Positions 54,116 through 62,395 of a DNA stretch of 64,000 nucleotides are shown here, in pieces (position 1 is the stretch's first letter; the number at the start of each line of letters is the position of its first letter). Where the stretch lies: positions 62,001 through 126,000 of the forward strand of contig NZ_JACXIZ010000032.1 in assembly GCF_014705605.1 (NCBI RefSeq). Direction: 5' to 3'. Origin of the DNA: Paenibacillus sabuli (GTDB taxonomy: Bacteria > Bacillota > Bacilli > Paenibacillales > Paenibacillaceae). The notes under the pieces were generated by a model. That model had not been told where the DNA came from. It saw only the letters and a program-made list of their open reading frames with translations, and did no database searches. The translations under genes were made by a program, and so were the position numbers.

Positions 54116-55024
54116 ATGACCAAGCGCGATTCCCAGCAGGCGGGCCGCCTGTTTCACTTCGACAATTACTTCGAGCGCGGCGAGGCCGTCTACGGCATGG
54201 TCGAGCTCGTGCAGATCGGGGAGATTGCGTGCGAGCGCGGCTACGAGATCGCGCCGCACGAGCAGTCCTGCATGGAGCTGAGCTGCATCGTCTCGGGCAG
54301 CGGCACCGTGCGCGTCGGGGACGAGGAGCTGGCGGTGCGCGCGGGGGATCTCGTGTTCAACAACGCCGGCCATGCCCATGCCATTACGGCCAGCGACGCC
54401 GATATGCTCCGATTCATCTACATGGGGTTTCATTTCACAGCACTAGCCGACCGGACGTTCGCCGCGATGCGGACGCACTTCCTGTCGGCTCCTTATCATA
54501 TTGCCCGGGACGCCCCCTCGCTGCTGCAGCCGTTCCAGCGCAATATCGACGAATTCTACGCCAGACGCCCTTACTCCGCCGCGATGATCCGCGGCTACTG
54601 CGAGGAAGTCCTCATCTCCGCCTACCGCGCCTTCACCGGCGGCGGCGATCCGGTGGCGCGCTATGCCGCAGGGCGCGCGCCGCACTCGGCCGGGCACACG
54701 GTCTACGCCGTCATCCGGCATATCGAGCGCCATCTCGAGTCGCTGGGCAGCATCCGCTCGATCGCCGAGACGCTGAACTACGATGCCACCTACCTCTCCC
54801 ACGTCTTCAAGGCCCGCACCGGGATGACCGTGCAGCGCTACATCCATCACAAAAAAATCGAAAAAGCGCTGGAGCTGCTCAGTCGCGGCAGCCTCACCGT
54901 GAGCGAGGTCGCAGAGCGGCTCGGCTACGAATCGCTGCAGTCGTTCAGCAAGGCCTTCTCGCGCGCGATGGGCTACCCGCCCTCCCAGCATGCGATAAGG
55001 GAGAGCCTCCCAGACAACGAATAG
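54116..55024 (+). CDS. AraC-family regulator with N-terminal cupin (soluble)
   Basis: 302 residues from ATG 54116 (AGAGG ten bases upstream; the frame to 54038 overlaps the previous gene). N-terminal cupin-like sensor (HEQSCMELSCIVSGSGTVRV, NNAGHAHAI) then an AraC DNA-binding domain (SIAETLNYDATYLSHVFKAR, VSEVAERLGYESLQSFSKAF). No membrane segments, unlike the other AraC proteins of the window. Last gene of the dehydrogenase operon, 13 bp behind its neighbour, and presumably its effector-responsive regulator. Confidence 0.93.
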   Translation: MTKRDSQQAGRLFHFDNYFERGEAVYGMVELVQIGEIACERGYEIAPHEQSCMELSCIVSGSGTVRVGDEELAVRAGDLVFNNAGHAHAITASDADMLRFIYMGFHFTALADRTFAAMRTHFLSAPYHIARDAPSLLQPFQRNIDEFYARRPYSAAMIRGYCEEVLISAYRAFTGGGDPVARYAAGRAPHSAGHTVYAVIRHIERHLESLGSIRSIAETLNYDATYLSHVFKARTGMTVQRYIHHKKIEKALELLSRGSLTVSEVAERLGYESLQSFSKAFSRAMGYPPSQHAIRESLPDNE

Positions 55025-55120
55025 GCCGGGCCGCGCGACGCGCAAGGTGAAACGAGCAAGCCGTCCTTTGGTGGCGAAACGACGGGGCGGTCTTTTATGG
55101 TGCAGCAACAAGTCACGCAC

Positions 55121-55159
55121 AAAAAGGAGCCTGTGCGCATACCCGAGCACAGGCTCCTT
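55121..55159. terminator. Terminator between the AraC operon and the second SLH protein gene
   Basis: AAGGAGCCTGTGC (55124-55136) pairs perfectly with GCACAGGCTCCTT (55147-55159) across a 10-nt loop. On the minus strand it is followed by TTTTT, so it mainly ends the SLH gene. Confidence 0.85.
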
Positions 55160-55273
55160 GCATGGCTTGCCGAACTCGCACCCGGCATCGGTCGTCCGGC
55201 AGCCGTCATACTGCCGTACACTGCCGCACATGCGCGCCGGGAGCCGCGCGCGCTTATCGGGAGCCCGCAGCCG

Positions 55274-58200
55274 CTACTGAGCGCTGGTCGCCGCCATAAT
55301 CGCGGCATATGCCCAATGCGTAGCCGGTACGTCCGGCCAGATGGGCCGCTCCGCTGTGCCCGGCTCGTAGCTGCGTTCGAACACGCGATTGAGGATCGTC
55401 GCCGCTTCGGCGCGTGTTAACGTATCATGCGGGGCGAAGCGGCCATCCGGATAACCGCTCATGATGCCTGCCGCGCGCACCGCCGCGATGGCGCCGCTCG
55501 CCCAATGGCTCGTCGGCACGTCCGCGAATGGACGGTCCGGCGTCTCCTCCAGCTCCAGCATATTCGCGACCACCGCCGCCATCTCCGCACGGGTGATGCC
55601 CGCCTCCGGGCGGAAGCCGCCGTTTGGATCGCCGCTCATCAGGCCCGCCGCATGCGCCTGGGCGATCGCGGACGCCGCCCAGTGCTGCGCGTCCACATCC
55701 GCATAATCGAGCGCTGCGCCCGCCTCGTCCAGCTCCGCCAGACGGCTCAGCAAGACTGCCATCTCCGCACGGCTGATCATCCGATCGGGGTGGAAGGTGC
55801 CGTCCGGGTAGCCGCTCATGTACGCTGGGGCGTCGTCTGCGGGCAGTCGCAAGATGGTGAACGTGCTGAACCGCTCGTTGGCGAACTGTACGCCATAGCG
55901 TCCGTCCTCCAGCACGACCGCTTCACCGCGTGCCACCTCGGCGTCGCCCTGGGAATGCTCGATGTAGACGACCAGCCCGCTCAGGTATTGCGCGCGCGCC
56001 TCCGCGCTGCTCGGCAGGTCTCCCTCCGTGAGCGGCAGGACGAGCGTCACCGGACCGCTCTGCAGGTCGGTCTCGATCTTCATCGGCCGCGCGATCGCCT
56101 CCGCCGCATCGCCGCCTGCCGCGCGCACCGCCTGCTCGGCGCGAGCCCGCGTCTGCAGCGCCTCGCGCGCCGCCGCGCCGCGCATCGGGACGAGCCGGAA
56201 GTAGAATCCGCCCTCCTGCCCATCCAGCGCATCGGCCGGCACGATGATCACGCCGTGCGGCGAACGAATCTCGAGCTCGATGCCGCGCTGGATGAGCTGG
56301 CGGACGGCACTCTGCGGCACCGTCACCGTCGCCTCGCTCGAGGTATCCGCGTCATCGGGCACGAGCACCGTGATCCTCGCTTCCTCGCGCTCCAGCGCCT
56401 TGGTGATCGCCGCCTGCACCTGGACGGCGCCCAGCTCGACCTGGTCCGTGACGCGACCGTCGGCGCGCGTCCGCTCCAGCGCCACATCGATTACGATGCT
56501 CCCCGGGGCCGCGCCCGGATCGGCCGGGATCGTCTCCGTGCTCGTCGCCGGCGGGAAATAAGGGATGAATGCCCCGCCGCTCGTGCGCCGGGTCAGCCCG
56601 GCCCGGGCTTGGCCCAGCTCGCCAAGCGCCTCGTTCACTTCCTGCTGCGTCGCTCCGGGATCGCCCAGCACCGCTTCGGCGACCTTGCGCGCCGCGCCCA
56701 GCGCGCTCCAGCTCTCGCTCGTATAGGCGGTCGCGGACAGCTCCTCGGCGGCGATTGCGCTGAGTCTATCTCGCAACGCCGACTTGTCCACCGTCAGCCG
56801 ATTGTTCGCCGCCCGGTCAAAGCTCGGCGCCGGCAGACCGGTGGCGCCGCGCAGATTGCCCGCGCCGGCCTCGTAGGCGATTGCAGCCTGCGCTGCCGCA
56901 TCGTAAGCACCGGGCAGCGTCAGCGTCAGCAGGCTGCCGTCCAGCGCGTATCCGGTCGGCGTCACCGCCTGACCGCCGATCGTCACGGCAAAGCCGCTCA
57001 GATTATCAAGCCTGACCGTCACGGCAAAGCGCAGCTCAAGCGTACGCGAGCCCGTCAACTCCACCGTATGCAGCACCGGCGCCGGCACGCCCTCCAGTCC
57101 GGCATGCGCCGCCTGCAGCGCAGACAGCGCATCGGTTGCTTGACGCTGCGTCGCCGCCGCGTCGGCCAGCACGGCGCGCGCATCCGCCAGCGCATCCGCC
57201 AAGACCGTCCAGCTGGCCGGGGTATACTTCGCTTCGCTGAGATCGTTGCGCTCGATCTCGTCCACCTCGGCTTGCAGGGCAGCCTTGTTCACCTTGAGCC
57301 AATTGGCCGCCCGCTCGTCAAAGCCGACCGCCGCCATGCCGGTCGCGCCTTGGATATGGCCTGCCGCGGCGTCGTAGATGACCCGCACGGCCGCATCTGC
57401 ATTCAGCGCTGCAGGCAGCTCCAGCACGAGCGTCTCGCCTGTCGCCTCGTAGCCGCCGGGCGTCGCCGCCTCGCCATTGATCCGAATCGTCAAGCCGTCC
57501 AGATCGGCGACTGTGATCGCCTGATCGAACGTGAGCGCCAGCTCGGTCGCCGCCACCAGCGTGGCGCGCTTCAAGCGCGGAGCCTGGAGCTTCTTGAGTC
57601 CGGCGTATGCCGCATTCAGCTCGGTCAGTGCCTGATCCGCATCCTGCTGCGTCGCTGCCGGATCGTCCAGCACCGCCTGTGCCGCAGTGCGCGCGGCCTG
57701 CAGCGCCGCCCAACTGGCCGGCGCGTAATCCGCCTGCTCCAGCATCGCGTCGGCAATGGCGTCCAGCTTGGCCGTCAAGGCCGCGCCATCCATCACGAAC
57801 CGGACCTCCACTGCCTGGTTGAAGCCGCGCGTCGCCAGCTCGGTCATGCCGCGCAGACTGCCGCGGGTCTGGACATACGCAATCGTAACGGTCGCGTGCT
57901 CGGCTACGCTCCGCGGCAAGAACAGCGCCAGCGCGTCGCCCGCCTCGCCCTGGACGGCATAGCCTGCCGGCGGCACGATCGAGCCATCGACGCGCAGGGT
58001 GAAGCCGTCCGCATTGGTCAGCTGAATCTGCTGATCGAAGGTCAGCAGCACCTTGGTCGGCGAGGTGACCTGCGCAGAGACCAGGACCGGCGGCTGCATG
58101 TCCTGCAGGCCGCTGTAGGCCGCGTCCAGCTCGGTCCGCGCCTCATCCGCAGCCTGCTGCGTCGCCTCCGGGTCGCCGAGCACAGTCTCCGCCGCGTCCA

Positions 58201-60106
58201 GCGCATCGACGAGCCGCTGCCAGCTCTGCGCCGTGTAGTCGCGCTCGAGCAGCATGCCGCCGTCCAGCTCGCCGCCCACCGCAGCCGCGAGCGCCTGCAG
58301 CGCCGCCAGATCGACCAGACCGTCATAGGCCGCCTGTAGCGCCTCCAGCGCCGCGTCCACCTGCTGCTGCGTCGCGTTGCCCGCGAGCAGCGCATCGTCC
58401 GCCTCCTCCAGCGCCTGCTGCAGCCCTTGCCAGCTCGCGGCGCTGTAGTCGACCGCTTGCAGGCTCGCTGCCTCGATCTGCACGATCAGCGCTTGCAGTG
58501 CCTGCCGATCCACATTGAGCAGATTATCCGCGAGCCGGTCGAAGTCGTCTGCCGCCAGACCGGTAATGCCGGTCAGATGGCCGGAAGCCGCGTCGTAGGC
58601 TACCGCCACGACCGCATCTGCGTCGACAGCCTCAGACAGCTCCAGCGTCAGCTTGGTCCCCTGTGCTTCGTACCCGGCCGGCGTCACGGGGAGGTCGTTG
58701 ACGGTCACGACGAAGCCCGCCAGGTCGCTTGCCTGGACAGCCTCGTCAAAGCTCAGCACGACCTTGGTCGGACTCGTGACCGCGACGCTCAGCAGGACGG
58801 GTGCGGCCAGATCCACCAGTCCGTCGCGAGCGGTCGCCAGGGCAGCCAGGGCCTCGTCCACCGCCTGCTGCGTCGCTCCCGCGTCGGCCAGCAACGTCAG
58901 CGCCGTGGTCAGCGCCTCGGCCAATGCGCTCCAGCTCGCCGGCGTGTAATAGGCCTCGACCAATGCCTCGTCCGCAATCGCGTCGCGCTTGTCACGCAGG
59001 TCGGCAATGCGCACCAATCCGTCGTACGCCGTGTTCAGGTCCGCCAGCACCGCGTCCACGTCCGCTTGTACGGCCGCGGGATCGTCCAGCACCTCCCCGG
59101 CCGCAGTCAGCGCATCGGTCAGCGGCGGCCAGCTGCCGCTCGTGTAGTCGGCTTGCGCCAGCTGCTCGTCCATGATCGCCGTGTAGCGGCCGGTCAGCGC
59201 TGCCGTGCCGACCAGCGCGTCGTACGCCGCATTCAGCTCAGCCAGCGCGCCGTCCACCTTCCGTTGCGTTACCTGACTGCCAGCCGGCATTTCCTCCGCT
59301 TGCTCCTCGTCATACGCATCAAGCACCGCTTGCGCCTGATCGAGCGCATCGGTCAGCGCTTGCCAGCTGGCGTCGGTGTAGTCGGCCTCCACCAGCACCT
59401 CGTCGTCCACTTGCCCCTGAATCTCGGCGGCGCGATCCGTCAGCGTCGAAGGATCGACGACGACCTGGTTGTCCGCCTCTTGCTCGAAGCCGTCCAGCTC
59501 CAGGGCCAGCTCGTTGCCGGTGATCAGATTGCCGCTGGCCTCGTCGTAGACCACGGTCACGGTATCGTCTACGTCGATCGCCGTGATCAGCGTGATTGTC
59601 AGCAGCTCTTCAGCGAACGTATATGCCCCGAGCTCCAGCTCTTCATCCAGCTCAAGCTCCTCATTCTTCACGTTTACCATGAAGCCATTCAACTTGTCCT
59701 TGACATCAACCGGCTCGTCAAAGGTCAGCACCAGCTCGGTCGGATTCGCCACTACGGCACTCTCCAGCACGGGCAGCGGGACCCGCTCGAGCGCGTCATA
59801 GGTAGAATTGAGGTCGCTCAGCGCATCGTCGACTTCTTGCTGGGTGGCGGCTTCATTCTCCATGACCTCGTATGCCGTCTGAGCCGCACTTTCGAATGGA
59901 TCCCAGGTGGCTGTCGTAAAGGCCTCCGGATTCAAATCCTCATTTAATATTGCATCAAACTTTTCCTGCAGCGCCGACTTGTCAGCATCAGGCGCCGCCT
60001 TGGCCATATCGCGCACCGGAATCGCGAAGCCGCTCAGCACCAGCGCCAGCGACAAGACAATCGCCAGCCCGCGCCGCCAAGCGTTCCCCCCATAGTTGCT
60101 CAACAT
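55274..60106 (-). CDS. Second giant SLH surface protein with FIVAR/SwmB repeats
   Basis: 1610 residues from ATG 60106, eleven bases after GGAGG; the longer frame starts with a TTG at 60127 inside the ribosome binding site. The start aligns with the paralogue at 51897 (RRGLAIVLSLALVLSGFAIP versus RRWLAMTLSLALVLSGFALP). No lectin or LamG region: after the signal peptide come alternating FIVAR-like helical and SwmB-like beta modules, more diverged from each other than in the paralogue. The C-terminus has the same EIRSPHGVIIVPADA domain and three SLH domains (SGYPDGTFHPDRMISRAEMA and so on). Wall-anchored, probably adhesive or structural; no catalytic motif. Confidence 0.9.
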   Translation of the reverse strand: MLSNYGGNAWRRGLAIVLSLALVLSGFAIPVRDMAKAAPDADKSALQEKFDAILNEDLNPEAFTTATWDPFESAAQTAYEVMENEAATQQEVDDALSDLNSTYDALERVPLPVLESAVVANPTELVLTFDEPVDVKDKLNGFMVNVKNEELELDEELELGAYTFAEELLTITLITAIDVDDTVTVVYDEASGNLITGNELALELDGFEQEADNQVVVDPSTLTDRAAEIQGQVDDEVLVEADYTDASWQALTDALDQAQAVLDAYDEEQAEEMPAGSQVTQRKVDGALAELNAAYDALVGTAALTGRYTAIMDEQLAQADYTSGSWPPLTDALTAAGEVLDDPAAVQADVDAVLADLNTAYDGLVRIADLRDKRDAIADEALVEAYYTPASWSALAEALTTALTLLADAGATQQAVDEALAALATARDGLVDLAAPVLLSVAVTSPTKVVLSFDEAVQASDLAGFVVTVNDLPVTPAGYEAQGTKLTLELSEAVDADAVVAVAYDAASGHLTGITGLAADDFDRLADNLLNVDRQALQALIVQIEAASLQAVDYSAASWQGLQQALEEADDALLAGNATQQQVDAALEALQAAYDGLVDLAALQALAAAVGGELDGGMLLERDYTAQSWQRLVDALDAAETVLGDPEATQQAADEARTELDAAYSGLQDMQPPVLVSAQVTSPTKVLLTFDQQIQLTNADGFTLRVDGSIVPPAGYAVQGEAGDALALFLPRSVAEHATVTIAYVQTRGSLRGMTELATRGFNQAVEVRFVMDGAALTAKLDAIADAMLEQADYAPASWAALQAARTAAQAVLDDPAATQQDADQALTELNAAYAGLKKLQAPRLKRATLVAATELALTFDQAITVADLDGLTIRINGEAATPGGYEATGETLVLELPAALNADAAVRVIYDAAAGHIQGATGMAAVGFDERAANWLKVNKAALQAEVDEIERNDLSEAKYTPASWTVLADALADARAVLADAAATQRQATDALSALQAAHAGLEGVPAPVLHTVELTGSRTLELRFAVTVRLDNLSGFAVTIGGQAVTPTGYALDGSLLTLTLPGAYDAAAQAAIAYEAGAGNLRGATGLPAPSFDRAANNRLTVDKSALRDRLSAIAAEELSATAYTSESWSALGAARKVAEAVLGDPGATQQEVNEALGELGQARAGLTRRTSGGAFIPYFPPATSTETIPADPGAAPGSIVIDVALERTRADGRVTDQVELGAVQVQAAITKALEREEARITVLVPDDADTSSEATVTVPQSAVRQLIQRGIELEIRSPHGVIIVPADALDGQEGGFYFRLVPMRGAAAREALQTRARAEQAVRAAGGDAAEAIARPMKIETDLQSGPVTLVLPLTEGDLPSSAEARAQYLSGLVVYIEHSQGDAEVARGEAVVLEDGRYGVQFANERFSTFTILRLPADDAPAYMSGYPDGTFHPDRMISRAEMAVLLSRLAELDEAGAALDYADVDAQHWAASAIAQAHAAGLMSGDPNGGFRPEAGITRAEMAAVVANMLELEETPDRPFADVPTSHWASGAIAAVRAAGIMSGYPDGRFAPHDTLTRAEAATILNRVFERSYEPGTAERPIWPDVPATHWAYAAIMAATSAQ

Positions 60107-60482
60107 TCGAACAATAACCTCCTTCAAGTCATTGAATCCTGTTTGTCTTGCTTAACAGCGTGCAACAAGGCGGGCCCATCTGCGATCGACGGGCGCCCCC
60201 TCCACACCTAAGGGACATTTTTTTCCGTTACCGATTACAAGTATATTCAAGGCGCAACGGCGACACCGGCCTCTAGCGGCGACACAAGTTACGATCCGAG
60301 AAAGTTAACTTTTTAAAATAATGCCAAGCTGTGTCCAGCCTGGTACTTTCTCTTACCATGTACGATAGAGGCGTCACCTGTTGTTTTTCACGCTGTGCAG
60401 AATTTATCAGGTCAAGTATAGCGGATTTGTCTAAACAAAATCTGAACAACCGATGGACACCCCTTCTGCGGGCGAGCAAACG

Positions 60483-60517
60483 AAAAAATAGGACCTCCGG
60501 TCTGCGCGGGGTCCTAT
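60483..60517 (-). terminator. Terminator-like hairpin in the 60.1-61.1 kb gap
   Basis: ATAGGACC (60488-60495) pairs with GGTCCTAT (60510-60517); on the minus strand TTTTTT follows. The nearest minus-strand gene upstream of it is the hydrolase ending at 61123, 600 bp away, so it may end a long read-through transcript. Confidence 0.55.
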
Positions 60518-60645
60518 CCTTATTTTTCATAACTAACAAAACAGACCGTTCAGCAAAATGGACCGCACCAGGCCCGAACACGCGCGGACAGCGGGTCCCG
60601 TCACAGCGACATGGGTAGAGACGGGCGCACGTTGGCGGGCGGCAG

Positions 60646-60842
60646 CTCTAACGGTCACCAGCGGCGCCTAGCGCAACAATTGAACGCGCGCGCGGCTCTA
60701 ACGGACACCAGCGGCGCTTAGCGGGCATTTCCGTCACATACAGGGCCCATTATCCCCGCTAAGCGTCCCATATGACCGTTACACGTGGAGGAGAGTAAAA
60801 AAAAGGCGCTAAGCGTCTCTCATGTTCTCTCATGTCCATTAC
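60646..60842. repeat. Cluster of four short intergenic repeats (two direct, two inverted)
   Basis: Copies at 60646-60673 and 60691-60725 (CTCTAACGG-ACACCAGCGG-CGCTTAGCG type) face copies at 60754-60782 and 60805-60842 (CGCTAAGCG-TCTCATG-TCCATTAC type). Inner pair: GCTTAGCGGG with CCCGCTAAGC and TAACGG with CCGTTA, so the locus can fold into a large hairpin. No credible gene lies between 60107 and 61122. Confidence 0.75.
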
Positions 60843-60978
60843 ATCCGCAGCCCCTGGCGCCAACAGCTCCCTTTCCGTTACAGTCGGCATGCGGTCAGCA
60901 TGGGGGCGACATACAGCAGGCATACAGTCTGTTGCATCGTGGATGCCTCGCTGCCGGGGAAGCGCACATGGATCGGCC

Positions 60979-61173
60979 TTCGACGTTTCGCTCTTCGGCG
61001 ATTCGACCTTTGACGATTCGGCCTAGGGCGCTTCAGTCTTCGACGTTGCGACCTTCGGCGATTCGACCTTCGGCGTTTCAGTCTTCGATATTACAACCTT
61101 CGACGACTCGGCCTAGGGCGCTTCAATCTTCGATGTTGCGACCTTCGACGTTGCAACCTTCGACGATTTGACC
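60979..61173. repeat. 15-bp minisatellite, about 13 units, overlapping the hydrolase 3' end
   Basis: Thirteen contiguous 15-bp units of the form TTCGRCGWTKCGACC run from 60979 to 61173, with a diverged 14th to 61188. Units 3-5 and 9-11 match best, indicating a 90-bp higher-order period. Units 10-13 encode the last residues of the alpha/beta hydrolase on the minus strand (pentapeptides like VEGRN); the stop codon lies within unit 10. Confidence 0.9.
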
Positions 61174-62082
61174 TTCATCTTTTCGTGCTAGGCGTTCGTC
61201 GGCGCCCGTTGCAGCGACGAGCGGCGGGGACGGTGAAGCCAGGCGGGCAATCTCATCCACAATCAAGCGCGGCTCGCTGTACAGCACCATATGGCCGGAA
61301 TTCGGCGCCGGCACCCAGCGTGCACGGTCCAGGCTATCCACCGTCCGCTTGTGAGCGGCAATCAGGGCCGGTCGAATTCTGCGGTCCGCCTTGGCGATCT
61401 CCGTACCGGAGATGACGGTCACCTCGAGCCCCTGCAGCTCCGGCGGCTGCACGCGCAGCCGCGTCAGCTCGTGCACAAAGACCCTCGACTCGTTGGCCAC
61501 CGCACGGGCGGCGGCCAGTGTGAAATCTTCTGCGCAATGGTCCTTGTATACGTCTGCAGGCAGCACCCGCCCTTCCTTGCTCCCCATCCGGCGATACAAC
61601 CCGAATCGCGCCATCGGCGGGAGAAGTCCGCGCATAACTGCAAAATTCGTCCTGGCCAGTCTGGAAAAATAAAGCGCGCAGTGCTCGTCGGAAGGATCGA
61701 CCAGCACGAGGCCGCGTATACGGCTCTTGTCCATCGCAGCCACCGTCCGTACAATCGGGCCGCCCCAACTGTGTCCGACCAAGATATAAGGGCCCGGCCC
61801 CAATGCGGTCAACAGCTCAGACAGATCCTGCGCCATGCGTGCGAGCGTACGCGGCGACGCGTCCGGGTCGCTGCGACCGAGCCCGGCCCGATCGTACACG
61901 ACCGTCCGCGCATCAGGTGCAGCCATCGGCTGCACTAGCCCCCACGCAGAACGGCTAGCGCCCATACCCGACTCAAAAACGACGGTCGGCTCTCCGCTTC
62001 CCTTCCACATATAATGCAGCCTGCGTCCGTCGGCAAGTGTCAGGTAGCGGCTTGCCCCAAGCGAATGCGAATGTGAAGTCAT
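61123..62082 (-). CDS. Alpha/beta hydrolase with repeat-derived C-terminal tail
   Basis: 319 residues from ATG 62082, preceded by GGAGGGACCC; a frame open to 62232 covers a TATAAT-like box and is not used. Canonical fold: oxyanion region VVFESGMGASRSAW, nucleophile elbow VGHSWGG, and PNSGHM as the likely catalytic His. It resembles esterase/peptidase-like hydrolases; substrate unknown. The last ~15 residues (EGQIVEGCNVEGRNIED) are encoded by a 15-bp minisatellite and are unlike any hydrolase C-terminus I know. Probably cytosolic, as no signal peptide remains after the chosen start. Confidence 0.88.
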   Translation of the reverse strand: MTSHSHSLGASRYLTLADGRRLHYMWKGSGEPTVVFESGMGASRSAWGLVQPMAAPDARTVVYDRAGLGRSDPDASPRTLARMAQDLSELLTALGPGPYILVGHSWGGPIVRTVAAMDKSRIRGLVLVDPSDEHCALYFSRLARTNFAVMRGLLPPMARFGLYRRMGSKEGRVLPADVYKDHCAEDFTLAAARAVANESRVFVHELTRLRVQPPELQGLEVTVISGTEIAKADRRIRPALIAAHKRTVDSLDRARWVPAPNSGHMVLYSEPRLIVDEIARLASPSPPLVAATGADERLARKDEGQIVEGCNVEGRNIED

Positions 62083-62229
62083 GGGTCCCTCCGATTCTTT
62101 CGATTGTTCTTTTATTGGCCTCCTTCCATTATAAAGCATCATCAGGCTTGAAAGCATAATCAAGCATGCCGCTGTGTGCGAAACAGATGAAAGGATGCGC
62201 GATCCGATCATTTTGCAGACAAATTCGTT

Positions 62230-62307
62230 CAAATTCTAGCTAATCGTTCTTCCTGCCGGTATAATGAAAGAATAGTTTAAGCCAAATTCTATTTAGGCCA
62301 AATTCTA
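62230..62307 (+). promoter_or_regulatory. CAAATTCTA repeats around a TATAAT box upstream of the third membrane AraC gene
   Basis: CAAATTCTA occurs at 62230-62238, 62283-62291 and 62299-62307, the last two as GCCAAATTCTA with 16-bp spacing. A consensus TATAAT lies at 62260-62265 without a good -35. Direct repeats of this kind are typical AraC-family binding sites, so autoregulation is possible. Nothing else is seen in the 313-bp gap 62083-62395. Confidence 0.4.
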
Positions 62308-62395
62308 CCGCGCTATTCTTTCCATACCGAATGCCGGAGCCGTCCTTGGGCGGTCTCGGCTCGCAAGGCATTGCATTTGCACAGGAGGTCGAAGC

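Noticed and set aside
55427-58339. 970-codon + strand open frame
   Set aside because: Antisense shadow of the second SLH protein, Arg/His-rich composition typical of GC-rich reverse frames.
60273-60618. Overlapping open frames on both strands in the gap after the second SLH gene
   Set aside because: No ribosome binding sites or family patterns; the region contains a hairpin and promoter-like AT-rich DNA.
60785-61171. 128-codon + strand open frame with period-5 repeats (STLRP, SAIRP)
   Set aside because: It simply reads the 15-bp minisatellite and an intergenic repeat; no independent evidence of a gene. The array itself is reported.
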